Below, in pieces: positions 26,400 to 34,684 of a DNA stretch of 64,000 bases; the first letter of the stretch is position 1; every line of letters starts with the position of its first letter. Both the position numbers and the translations under genes were made by a program. Source of the DNA: CAJQQK01 sp965224225 (GTDB lineage: Bacteria > Pseudomonadota > Alphaproteobacteria > Rhizobiales > Hyphomicrobiaceae); assembly GCA_965224225.1 (NCBI GenBank), contig CBDCZF010000029.1, positions 434,001 through 498,000 of the forward strand, in the 5' to 3' direction. The notes beneath the pieces were generated by a model that made no database searches, was not told the DNA's origin, and worked only from the letters and a program-made list of their open reading frames with translations.

Positions 26400-27080
26400 C
26401 TACTCCACGACGGGCAGGGCCTCGATCGTATAGCCGTGGTCGATACGGCGTCCGGTCGTGGGGTCGACGATTTCCATGTCGAAGCGGTCGGCCGGCCGGA
26501 TGCCACCGATGGCAGCCGGCGTGCCGCTCAGCATGACGGTGCCCGGCGCCAGCCGATCGGCGCCGTACTGCGCGATCAGGTCGGCAGGTGTCAGAATGTC
26601 GCCAAGCGCTGTCTCCTGGTAGAGTACCTTTTCGCCGTCGATCGTCGCCCACGAGCGCATCTCGAGGCTGTCCCAGCGGTCAGCGAAATCATCGACCCGC
26701 CAGGCGGTGCGGCCGAGCACCTTGCCGGCGAGCTGTTTCGAGAGCGCGATCGAAATCGCTTCCGCCTTGCGGTCGGTCTGGTCGGAGGCAACCGTGAACC
26801 AGAGGCCGTCATCGAAGGCGAGCAGTGCGAATTCAACCTCGCCCGATGTATCGGGGCCGAGCACCTGCAGATGGTTGGTCTGGGTTATGATTTCGGCCGA
26901 CGCGCGGTAATAGACCGGAATGCTCGAGGGCGGCGTGATGCCGAGTTCAACGAGTTCGTCGATGTGATGCTGGACCGCGGCCCGGTCGCGCCCCGACATG
27001 CCGCCAACGATCAGCTGGCGCGCTTCGAACGGAACTGTCTTGCTCGTCGTACTCTCGCGTTCGAAGGTCAGGGTCGGCAT
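26400..27080 (-). CDS. DUF2848 family protein
   Basis: 226 residues. Conserved DUF2848 segments include KTVPFEARQLIVGGMSGRD, the IPVYYRASAEIITQTNHLQVLG region, YQETALGDILTPADLI and a C-terminal MLSGTPAAIGGI / FDMEIVDPTTGR. The last part resembles the fumarylacetoacetase-fold C-terminus. Enzymatic function is not established. It diverges from the AtuA gene over 129 bases, a likely shared promoter region. Confidence 0.85.
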   Translation of the reverse strand: MPTLTFERESTTSKTVPFEARQLIVGGMSGRDRAAVQHHIDELVELGITPPSSIPVYYRASAEIITQTNHLQVLGPDTSGEVEFALLAFDDGLWFTVASDQTDRKAEAISIALSKQLAGKVLGRTAWRVDDFADRWDSLEMRSWATIDGEKVLYQETALGDILTPADLIAQYGADRLAPGTVMLSGTPAAIGGIRPADRFDMEIVDPTTGRRIDHGYTIEALPVVE

Positions 27081-27209
27081 CGTTTTGCTCCAATAGCTGA
27101 TGTTTCGGCAGCACCGTTTGCCAATTCAACGGCGCGCGGTAAGTTCGCCTATCATGATTTGGGCCACGATGAGAGCAATGGGCCGGGCGCTCAGTCAAGT
27201 TTGGGGAGG

Positions 27210-28547
27210 ATGATGATGCGGATCGGATCAGGTGCCGGGTTTTCCTCCGACCGCCTCGGGCCGGCGATCGATCTTGCCGAGAAGGGCAATCTCGACTGGC
27301 TGGTGTTCGAGACGATCGGTGAGCGTACACTCGCCTTCGGACATCGCGACCGAAAGCTCAATCCCGAACGCGGCTACAATCCGCAGTTGGGTGCGCGCAT
27401 GCGCGGCGTGCTCAGGCAGTGCGGCGCCAACGGCACGCGGATCATGACCAACATGGGCGTCGCCCACGTCGAGGCGGCGGCAAACGTGATCATCGAGGTC
27501 GCCCGCGAAATGGGGCTCCGGGGTCTGAAAGTAGCGGCTGTGCTGGGTGACGATGTCACCGACTGGATGTGCGATGACACGGTATTGTTCGACTACGGCG
27601 GGCGCAAACTGGCCGAGGTCGGCCGGCCGCTGGTCGGCGCCAACGTCTACCTCGGCATCGATGCCATTCTGCCGGCGGTCGAGAGCGGAGCCGATGTGAT
27701 CATTACCGGGCGCGTGGCGGATCCCTCGCTGTTCCTGGCCCCGATCGTCGACCGCTTCGGCTGGGCGCGCGATGACTGGCCGCGGCTTGGCCAGGGCACG
27801 CTGGTCGGCCACCTGATGGAATGCGGCATGCAGATCACCGGCGGTTATTTCGCCGACCCGGGCCGCAAAGAGGTGCCGCGGCCGGCCGATTGCGGCTACC
27901 CGATCGCCGAGGTGGCCGAGACCGGCGAGGCGGTGATCACTAAGCTCGCCGAAGCCGGCGGCATGGTCGACGTCCGAACCGTCAAGGAACAGATGCTCTA
28001 TGAGGTCCATGATCCGACCCGCTATCTGACGCCGGACGTGACGGCCGATTTCTCGACCGTGCAATTGAGCGAAACCGAGCGTGACCGGGTGCGGGTCAGC
28101 CAGGCTGGCGGCACGGAACGGCCCGGCCAGCTCAAGGTCACCGTCGGCTTCGACGGCGGCTGGCTCGGTGAAGCAGGCGTCAGCTACGCAGGAATCAACG
28201 CAGCCGCACGAGCGCGATCGGCGCGAGACATACTCATCGAGCGCTTCGACAGGGTCGATGGCATCGCCGGCCAATACCGGATCGATCTCGTCGGCATCAA
28301 TGCGCTGCACGCAACTGCGGGCGTCGAGGGGCGCGAGGAGAGCGAGGATGTGCGCGTTCGCGTCGCCATGCGCTCGATGGATCGCGATCTGATCGAGATG
28401 GTGCTCTGGGAGGTCGAGGCGATGCTGTGCTGCGGGCCGGCCGGCGGCGGCGGATATCGCGGCCAGATTACACCGGGTGTGGTTACGCATTCAGCGATGA
28501 TCGACCGAGATGCGGTGGCCCCGACGGTCAGGGTCTACGAATCATGA
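27210..28547 (+). CDS. AtuA family protein (DUF1446)
   Basis: 445 residues from the first of three consecutive ATGs, placed behind a strong GGGGAGG. The open frame continues far upstream through the repeat element, but that part is not coding. Features of the acyclic terpene utilization A family (PF07287): MRIGSGAGFSSDRLGPAIDL, LVFETIGERTLA, ITGRVADPSLFLAP and QITGGYFADPG. AtuA takes part in citronellol/geraniol breakdown in Pseudomonas; many homologues lie in other acid-degradation clusters. It overlaps the next gene by ATGA. Confidence 0.88.
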   Translation: MMMRIGSGAGFSSDRLGPAIDLAEKGNLDWLVFETIGERTLAFGHRDRKLNPERGYNPQLGARMRGVLRQCGANGTRIMTNMGVAHVEAAANVIIEVAREMGLRGLKVAAVLGDDVTDWMCDDTVLFDYGGRKLAEVGRPLVGANVYLGIDAILPAVESGADVIITGRVADPSLFLAPIVDRFGWARDDWPRLGQGTLVGHLMECGMQITGGYFADPGRKEVPRPADCGYPIAEVAETGEAVITKLAEAGGMVDVRTVKEQMLYEVHDPTRYLTPDVTADFSTVQLSETERDRVRVSQAGGTERPGQLKVTVGFDGGWLGEAGVSYAGINAAARARSARDILIERFDRVDGIAGQYRIDLVGINALHATAGVEGREESEDVRVRVAMRSMDRDLIEMVLWEVEAMLCCGPAGGGGYRGQITPGVVTHSAMIDRDAVAPTVRVYES

Positions 28548-28876
28548 CCCGCAAGATCCGCCTTCACGACATTGCCCACGCGCGCGCCGGTGACAAGGGC
28601 AACACATCCAACGTATCGGTCTGGGTTTATGATCCAGGTGACTATTTGCTGATCAAGGAACAGCTCACGGCCGAACGTGTTCGTCTGGCGTTTCCGAAAC
28701 TGATCAAAGGCGATGTCGTGCGCTACGAGCTCGACGATCTGCACGGCCTCAACTTCGTGCTCGGGGAGGCACTGGAAGGCGGGGTCAACACGTCGCTCGG
28801 CCTCGATAGCCACGGCAAGTCATGGAGTTTTCTCATTCTCGGCCTAGAGATCGAGGTGCCCGAGAACAGGATCTGA
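28544..28876 (+). CDS. AtuA-related small protein
   Basis: 110 residues from ATG 28544, overlapping the AtuA stop. The sequence (MTRKIRLHDIAHARAGDKGN, then VRYELDDLHGLNFVLGEALEGG) matches the small partner that follows AtuA-type proteins or is fused to their C-terminus. Translational coupling implies a complex with the upstream protein. Confidence 0.85.
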   Translation: MTRKIRLHDIAHARAGDKGNTSNVSVWVYDPGDYLLIKEQLTAERVRLAFPKLIKGDVVRYELDDLHGLNFVLGEALEGGVNTSLGLDSHGKSWSFLILGLEIEVPENRI

Positions 28877-28934
28877 TTTTCGGCTATCGACACGACGGGG
28901 CCGGGCCCATAGGCTGGAGCAGCGCTAGAGCAAT

Positions 28935-29075
28935 ATCCGACCGGACGGAATCGAATGCGAATATTTCGATATCGTCCGGTCGGATGGAAATTTCTCTAGA
29001 AATCAAGCCGATAGAGCATCTTGATCCGATCGGGACAGAACCGCTACGCGGTTCCATCCGATCGGATGATGCTCT
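28935..29075. repeat. Two REP-like palindromes
   Basis: First hairpin: arms ATCCGACCGGACG (28935-28947) and CGTCCGGTCGGAT (28973-28985). Second: AGAGCATC...ATCCGATCGG (from 29013) and CCGATCGGAT...GATGCTCT (to 29075), with AACCGCTACGCGGTT at its tip. The outer TAGAGCA / TGCTCTA pattern resembles the palindromic intergenic repeats common in Hyphomicrobiales. Confidence 0.65.
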
Positions 29076-29122
29076 AACCGTCCGGGAAGTGGCCGGCGCC
29101 GACGGAAGCAGGAGTTCGTGCC

Positions 29123-29776
29123 ATGCACTACAGCCGACATTTGCTTTTGGCGGTGGCCTGTTTCGCAGCCACGCTGCTCGTCGCCGTGCCGGGCGGCCGG
29201 GCAACGCCGCTCGAGGCGAGCGAATGCTTCAGCAAGGACGTCATCCGCAGCATTGAAAGCTGCACTTCGCTGCTCGCCGTGCCGGGCCTTTCACCGTCGA
29301 TCCGCACCGATGCGCTGGCCCATCGGGCCCTCGCCTTTTCCCTGATCGGGCGCTATGGCGAAGCGATCGCCGATTACGATGCCGCCTTGTCGATCACGCC
29401 CAATCATCCCGTCGCGCTCAACAACCGGGCCTGGGCGCTCTACAAGATGGGGCGTATCGCCGAGGCGCTGCCCGACGTCGAGAAATCGCTGCGGCTCGAC
29501 AGCTCGAGCCAGCATGCCTACGACACGCGCGCCCACCTGCGCCACGCGCGCGGCGAGGCAGAAGCGGCCTATCAAGACTATCGCCGGGCGATGGAGTTTG
29601 GCGGCATGGAAATGGTTCGTCTCTACCAGTGCGGACTGCAGGCGCACGGACTTTATCATGGGCCGGTGACCGGCATTTTTTCGGCGTCACTGGATGACGC
29701 GCTGCGCGCCTGCGTCAAGGAACCGAAGTGCGATCCGCTACCGCCCGATGAAGAGTGCAAGGCGGCGCTGTCCTGA
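29123..29776 (+). CDS. Exported TPR-repeat protein
   Basis: 217 residues behind an AGGAG. A signal peptide is visible (HYSRHLLLAVACFAATLLVA). TPR-like helices follow: RTDALAHRALAFSLIGRYGE, then IADYDAALSITPNHPVALNN, RAWALYKMGRIAEALPDVEK and HLRHARGEAEAAYQDYRRA. There are about three to four repeats. The C-terminal part has several Cys residues (LYQCGLQ, CVKEPKCDPLP, EECKAAL) and may be disulfide-stabilised. Role unknown; likely a periplasmic scaffold. Confidence 0.8.
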   Translation: MHYSRHLLLAVACFAATLLVAVPGGRATPLEASECFSKDVIRSIESCTSLLAVPGLSPSIRTDALAHRALAFSLIGRYGEAIADYDAALSITPNHPVALNNRAWALYKMGRIAEALPDVEKSLRLDSSSQHAYDTRAHLRHARGEAEAAYQDYRRAMEFGGMEMVRLYQCGLQAHGLYHGPVTGIFSASLDDALRACVKEPKCDPLPPDEECKAALS

Positions 29777-29812
29777 GATGTTCGATGGCGGGGGCGGGCC
29801 TGTTCGACTGCC

Positions 29813-30688
29813 TCACGGTCCCGGAATGACGTCCACTGCAACATCGACGGCATGATCACCGCCGCCAAGCAGGACGCCGCTGATCGGCGAGACGTCCTCG
29901 TAGTCGCGGCCATAGGCGATCGTGATGTGATCATCGCGCGGGATGGCGTTGTTGGTCGGGTCGAAATCGACCCAGCCCGTTTCGGGTGCCCATACGGAGA
30001 CCCAGGCGTGCGACGCGTCGGCTCCCTGCAAGCGCGCCTGGCCCTCGGGCGGGATCGTCCGGATGTAGCCGCTGACATAGCGTGCCGGCAGGTTGAGCGA
30101 ACGCAGCGCCGAGATCATCAGATGCGCGAAGTCCTGGCAGACCCCGCGCTTGTTGGCGAGAACGGTATCGACCGGTGTCGAAACGTCGGTGGCCGACGGA
30201 TCGAATGCGAAATCCTCGAAAATACGGCGCATCAGGTCGTGCGCACCGAGCAGAACCGGCTGTCCGGTGCCGAATGATGGCGCCGCATAGTCGGCCAACG
30301 AGTGGCGGCGAGGGCCGTGGCGCGAGGCCGTGGTATACTGGGTTACGTCCTTGGGCATGGCCGTGTTGATGCCGCGTCCGGCGTCCGCCAACTGCTGCCA
30401 ATCAAGCGATTGTGCTAGATCGCCGGGTGCTGCACGCGTCACCTCGATCTCACTGCCGGCGTCGACAACAAGCTCTTTGTGATCCTTCTCGACGGCAATG
30501 ATAGAGTAGGGGTTGCCGAAATAATCGACCAGATCGCGCCACAGGTCGGAGCCGGGGCGGGTTTTTATGCGATGCTGCAATACCCTTTGATGCGGCACGG
30601 CGCGCGGGCTGAGATGCAGCAGGTGATAGGACTGGTGCACCGGTGTCGTGTAACGATAGGTTGTCTTGTGATGGATCGTGTATCTCAT
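29813..30688 (-). CDS. Transglutaminase family protein
   Basis: 291 residues. An N-terminal bacterial transglutaminase-like domain (MRYTIHHKTTYRYTTPVHQS) is followed by the catalytic core: Cys184 in RGVCQDFAH, His227 in ASHAWVSV and Asp243 in WVDFDPTN. All three are present. No signal peptide is seen. It overlaps the upstream ATP-grasp/alpha-E gene by ATGA, so the two are co-translated. It is the shorter transglutaminase type and forms the second half of the fused version of the system. Confidence 0.92.
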   Translation of the reverse strand: MRYTIHHKTTYRYTTPVHQSYHLLHLSPRAVPHQRVLQHRIKTRPGSDLWRDLVDYFGNPYSIIAVEKDHKELVVDAGSEIEVTRAAPGDLAQSLDWQQLADAGRGINTAMPKDVTQYTTASRHGPRRHSLADYAAPSFGTGQPVLLGAHDLMRRIFEDFAFDPSATDVSTPVDTVLANKRGVCQDFAHLMISALRSLNLPARYVSGYIRTIPPEGQARLQGADASHAWVSVWAPETGWVDFDPTNNAIPRDDHITIAYGRDYEDVSPISGVLLGGGDHAVDVAVDVIPGP

Positions 30689-33267
30689 GGTGCAAGGCGC
30701 GTGTGGACCCGCTGCGGCTGTTCTTCGGTCAGGCTGAAGTAGCGTCGCGAGATTATGTCGTTTAGCTCCGGAAGCCCGGTGATCAACCGATCGAGGGCGG
30801 TGCCGAGAGCGGTGCGCTCGCCGTTCAAATCGACAACCCGCATCGCTTCGATGTCGGCGAGCCGGACCTGTGTGAGCAGGTCGAGCGTCAAACGCTGCTC
30901 CGGCGTGCGCACGGCATCGCGCGATGCCATCGGCAGGTTCGAGATATGTTCGTGAAGTTCGACAAGCTGGAAGGCAATACCGCGCGGGTTAGTTTCGTCA
31001 ACAAGCAGCAGATCGAGGACAAGCGGGAACGCCGGCGCGAAGCGGTAACGGGCCCGGTAGGTCATGAAGCTGTCGGAGGTCTCGAGCAGGAATGCGAGAC
31101 GGTCGGTTTCCTCAACCTCGTCTGGTGACGCCCGTACCAACAGGCGAAGGAACTCGGCCATCTGGAAAGCGCGTTCGATGCGCCGCCCGATGTCGGTGAA
31201 CCGCCAACCGAAGTTGCGGGTCATGTTTTCATGCATCAGCCCGTTGAAGGCGGCGAGTTCCCCGATCCGCTTGTCGAGCCGCTCGACCAGTTCGACGGCC
31301 GGGTCTGCTGCCCGCGAGGGGCCGCTGCCTCGCTCGATACGCAGCGAACTGAGCACGCGCCAGGCATCGAGCGACAGCCGATCACGGCTCTGGCGTGCAA
31401 CCCGGCGAATGTTCTGGAAGGTGGTGAGCAAGCCATAGGGGTTGCCGGCCGCCGAGAACAGGCGTTCGACCTGGTCCTCGAGCGATTGTGCCGCATCCGG
31501 CACCGGATCGGCTTTGTCTGGCCGGCGACCCTTCGAGAGCAGCGTGTTGATGGCACTTTCTGCGGCAGCACCGCGGCGGATCGGGCGCAGGTCTTCGTCG
31601 CCGCGGCTGAGTGCGTTGCGCATGACGCGCATCGTCCAGTCCGCGCGCTCGACATAGCGCCCGAGCCAGAACAGATTGTCGGCGACGCGGCTGGGCAGGC
31701 GACTGCCAAGCCGCTGCACCTGCGATTCTTCCTCGGACATCCGCCAGCGGCTGTAATGCGGCCCCTGCGGTTCCGCCGAACTGATCCAGACGTCGCTCGA
31801 ATGGGCCTCACTGTCCGACAGACTGACGGCGGCGCCGGAGTTGATCTGCAGGGCAAGTCCGCCCGGCATCACGACGGGCCCCTCGCTCGAGGCGGCAACG
31901 AAGACGCGCAACGCATACGGTCTGGCAACCAGTCCGTTCGGCGACCAAGACGGTGTGGTTGCGAATCCGACAGGCTTCTCGGCGACATAGTTGGCGCCGT
32001 TCAACTGCACGTCCGCCAACAGCGCGCTTCGGGCATCCGGATCGAGGGTCGCCAGATCATATCCGGGGCTGGCATGGCCTGGCCGGGCGGTTGCTTCGAA
32101 CGCGGGGCGCAGGATGTAGGCTTCGACGTTCGACAGAAACTCAGCCCGCGCCGCCGCTTCACCGAGCCATAGTCGCGGGGCATCCGGCAGCAACGGCGCC
32201 TCGCCGATCAGCCGCTGCGAAACGTCATTCATGAACAGTCCGATACCGCGGTTCTCGATCAGGGCGGTGCCAAGAGCATTGGCAATCATTGCCGGGTTGC
32301 CGCGCACGGCCTGGACGAGGCCCGCCGGCCCGTCAAAGCCGTTCGGGTCGAGTTCGAGCGGATCGACTTTCGCAGCTTCGACCGCACGAACCAAAAGATC
32401 GATCGGCTGCAGGCCGGCCAGCGTCTTGTGGAACACCTTTTTGTCAACGACCCGCAGGTCCGAACCTTCGAGCAGCAGGTAGCCGAGGTAGCGGGCCATG
32501 TAGGCGTGGCTCAGATAGGTTTCCTGATCTGGGTTGGGGCCGAGGATCGCGATCGTCGGCGCATCGAGGCCCGTCCGCCGGGCGAGTTCTTCCGCAACGC
32601 TTTGATGGAAGGCGGAAATGCGGCGCGCGTTGCAGGTCCGGAACAATCGCGCGCTGGCTTCCGCCATGACGACACGGTTGGCAAGTGCATAGCCATGTCC
32701 GGCAGTCGTTTCCGCATGCGTATCGAGAATGCGCCATTGACCATTGCGATCGCGGGCGAGATCGACCGCCATGAACATCAGGCGCGGCTGGCCACCCGAA
32801 TCCACACCGCAAAGCGGGCGCAGAAAAGATGGGTCGCTGAAGATCAGCGAAGGCGGCAGAGCACCTTCATTCAAAACATCCTGGGGCCCATAGAGATCGT
32901 CGAGCAGCGCTTCGAGCAGGCGCATGCGCTGCGCCATCGCGCGTTCGATGCGCTGCCATTCGGCGCTCTCGAATACCAACGGCACCAGGTCAAGCTGCCA
33001 GGGCTGCTCGACCTTGTCGGGATCGGCAAAGCTGTCGAGAGTGAGGCCGTTCTCGACGATCCGGCGTTGGATGCGCTCCGACCTCGAATGGCAGCCGTCC
33101 GCACCCTCACCTTCGAGGAAAGCGACCACCGGCTGCCAATGCGGACGCACACTTCCATCCGGCGCGATCATTTCGTCGTAGCCGTTGAGGCCCGAGCGAT
33201 AGTCGCCCAGGAGGTCCGGCGCCGAAGTGCGCGAGGCATCGGCAGTAGGCTTCAGGTTGGTGTCCAA
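30685..33267 (-). CDS. Fused circularly permuted ATP-grasp / alpha-E protein
   Basis: 860 residues. The N-terminal ~500 are the permuted ATP-grasp (LLEALLDDLYGPQDVLNEGA, LMFMAVDLARDRNGQWRILD, LEGSDLRVVDKKVFHKTLAG). The C-terminal ~330 are alpha-E, starting at LPSRVADNLFWLGRYVERAD. The active-region sequence after the ILD motif reads THAETTAGHGYALANR, in place of the DNARTPSGVSYVVENR of the stand-alone copy at 20135; several usually conserved residues differ. The gene precedes the 291-residue transglutaminase with a 4-base overlap. The 515 bases upstream contain the 294-bp inverted-repeat element. Confidence 0.9.
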   Translation of the reverse strand: MDTNLKPTADASRTSAPDLLGDYRSGLNGYDEMIAPDGSVRPHWQPVVAFLEGEGADGCHSRSERIQRRIVENGLTLDSFADPDKVEQPWQLDLVPLVFESAEWQRIERAMAQRMRLLEALLDDLYGPQDVLNEGALPPSLIFSDPSFLRPLCGVDSGGQPRLMFMAVDLARDRNGQWRILDTHAETTAGHGYALANRVVMAEASARLFRTCNARRISAFHQSVAEELARRTGLDAPTIAILGPNPDQETYLSHAYMARYLGYLLLEGSDLRVVDKKVFHKTLAGLQPIDLLVRAVEAAKVDPLELDPNGFDGPAGLVQAVRGNPAMIANALGTALIENRGIGLFMNDVSQRLIGEAPLLPDAPRLWLGEAAARAEFLSNVEAYILRPAFEATARPGHASPGYDLATLDPDARSALLADVQLNGANYVAEKPVGFATTPSWSPNGLVARPYALRVFVAASSEGPVVMPGGLALQINSGAAVSLSDSEAHSSDVWISSAEPQGPHYSRWRMSEEESQVQRLGSRLPSRVADNLFWLGRYVERADWTMRVMRNALSRGDEDLRPIRRGAAAESAINTLLSKGRRPDKADPVPDAAQSLEDQVERLFSAAGNPYGLLTTFQNIRRVARQSRDRLSLDAWRVLSSLRIERGSGPSRAADPAVELVERLDKRIGELAAFNGLMHENMTRNFGWRFTDIGRRIERAFQMAEFLRLLVRASPDEVEETDRLAFLLETSDSFMTYRARYRFAPAFPLVLDLLLVDETNPRGIAFQLVELHEHISNLPMASRDAVRTPEQRLTLDLLTQVRLADIEAMRVVDLNGERTALGTALDRLITGLPELNDIISRRYFSLTEEQPQRVHTRLAP

Positions 33268-33419
33268 GTTCAGTCAACCCTTGTTCAAACAGCGCATCGC
33301 GGCTTCCCGCCCAGGGCTATGTTGCAGCACGCGGAACGGAGCAATGAGGCCTTAGGGCAGCTATACTAGCTAGACACCACGTACAACAGGAGAATCGATG
33401 TCTCGATGCAGTGCTGTCC

Positions 33420-33713
33420 TAGCCCGATCTATTCACCAGAATGCGGTCATCACGGAGGCAAGATTGACGAAAGGCCAGGAGAAGCGCGCGGTTCGATGTG
33501 GTTCATCGCACAAGCGGTTCGTCATGCCGGAGGCTTGCTTCCAGCAAGACGCATTTCGTCAATTTTGCCCCGCCCAAGGGGTCGCCACTGCGCGGCCGTC
33601 CGCTACGTTGAGCGCCTCAACCGTAAGCACCAGCTACGCTTTTCGTTACTCTCCTTGCGGGCCGACTCGCGCAGTGGCGATGCTGACCACATTCTGGTGA
33701 ATAGATCGGGCTA
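33420..33713. repeat. 294-bp element with 30-bp terminal inverted repeats
   Basis: 33420-33449 and 33684-33713 are reverse complements at 29 of 30 positions (starting TAGCCCGATCTATTCACCAG). An open frame of about 100 codons spans the element but has no recognisable product. It may be a MITE or a deletion remnant of an insertion sequence. The rest of the 33268-33782 gap holds only the likely promoter of the ATP-grasp gene and a terminator. Confidence 0.65.
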
Positions 33714-33744
33714 AACCTTTGTTAAATATAAGGTTCACGCATGA

Positions 33745-33767
33745 AAGTGCTGCGAAGTGCAGCACTT
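33745..33767 (-). terminator. Hairpin terminator
   Basis: A perfect 9-bp stem AAGTGCTGC / GCAGCACTT with a 5-base loop. On the minus strand a TTTC follows. It lies 15 bases after the stop of the small membrane protein gene. Confidence 0.6.
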
Positions 33768-33782
33768 ATTTCAGATTATGTC

Positions 33783-34079
33783 CTAAGCGGGATCTCTGTC
33801 ATCCCGTGGCATGTCGACGCCCATGATTGCGGCGTAGCGGTCCTCGGCAAGCTTGCGCAGCTTACCGGCCTGATTGCCAAACCGGACCACGAGCGGGAAT
33901 GCAATCACCACGACGGCGAAGCAAAGCGCAGCGTAGAACGCTTTGTCAGCCCAATAGAGCACTGCCGCTGCAATAGCCGGCCAGACGACGAGATGCGAGA
34001 AAAAGCTCGCGCGCCGGTCGAGCACGTCATATGCCGCCTGTTCTTCCGGTGTGAGCCGCTTTCGCAGCACTTCGTCCAT
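33783..34079 (-). CDS. Small two-helix membrane protein
   Basis: 98 residues from ATG 34079 (MDEVLRKRLTPEEQAAYDVL) with a GAGG 9 bases upstream; a start at 34133 would add 18 residues. Two hydrophobic helices (SHLVVWPAIAAAVLYW and FYAALCFAVVVIAFPLVV) are joined by a short turn, and charged ends face the same side. I do not recognise a specific family; it resembles 2TM-domain proteins. A hairpin terminator follows. Confidence 0.6.
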   Translation of the reverse strand: MDEVLRKRLTPEEQAAYDVLDRRASFFSHLVVWPAIAAAVLYWADKAFYAALCFAVVVIAFPLVVRFGNQAGKLRKLAEDRYAAIMGVDMPRDDRDPA

Positions 34080-34245
34080 CGGCGCGCCCTCGCTTTCGGC
34101 AGACAAGCCGTCAGCCAAGTCTGGTGACAGCATGAGACGAACAGGGCCACGACCCCAAGTAAGGGTCGCGACCCTGAGCCATCTGCAAATCTTACACCGA
34201 AGATGGCCGCCGGCAATCGAATTGGCCGATCAGGCAGGGACCGCT

Positions 34246-34653
34246 TCAGCGCCTGGCGCCACGGCCGCGGCGACTTTTCATGGGCTCGACGGAACAATCG
34301 ACGAATTGCCTCGGCCTGGCCTTAGCCGACATGTGCAATGTTCCGCGGCGCTGATCGCGCTTTGTCATGCACACATGGATTGTCCATCTCTTGCGGGCCC
34401 TCGTACAGGCAATTGCCCGTTTGCCAAAATGACCCCTGTTCGAAGTGTAGCGGGTCTCGACAAAATCGGGCACGCGAGACTTGCCTCGCACGTGGCCCAG
34501 TCGCATTGGAGCCGATCGCATGGCGCCGGGACAGTCGGCAGCCAGCAGTTCCGCGATAAGGCCTTCCGCTCTGGCTTGATGCCATCCCGTAACCAGGGAA
34601 GGCATCGCCACACTCAGAACTGCGAGCGCAGCAAGGTGTTTGAAAAGTTTCAT
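34246..34653 (-). CDS. Exported hypothetical protein with four Cys residues
   Basis: 135 residues from ATG 34653; the frame could begin six codons earlier. A signal peptide is visible (MKLFKHLAALAVLSVAMPSL, cleavage after ARA). The mature protein is basic and has four Cys, in DCPG, IACT, HVCM and VDCS, suggesting two disulfides. No family is recognised. It lies 31 bases after another exported gene on the same strand, probably one transcript. Confidence 0.5.
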   Translation of the reverse strand: MKLFKHLAALAVLSVAMPSLVTGWHQARAEGLIAELLAADCPGAMRSAPMRLGHVRGKSRVPDFVETRYTSNRGHFGKRAIACTRARKRWTIHVCMTKRDQRRGTLHMSAKARPRQFVDCSVEPMKSRRGRGARR

Positions 34654-34684
34654 CGAATTACCCCAGATCATTCAGAGCGCAGCA

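Noticed and set aside
26388..27209. N-terminal extension of the AtuA frame by 274 codons
   Set aside because: It runs antisense to the DUF2848 gene, and a strong ribosome binding site sits at 27203-27209.
27228..28490. 420-codon minus-strand frame opposite AtuA
   Set aside because: Antisense shadow caused by high GC in the third codon position.
33406..33714. Open frame of about 100 codons spanning the 294-bp repeat
   Set aside because: Both of its ends are the inverted repeats themselves, and the translation shows no protein-like features.
34134..34245. Palindrome AGGGTCGCGACCCT as an operator or terminator
   Set aside because: Only 14 bases with no loop or T-run and no conserved context visible; not strong enough to list as a site.
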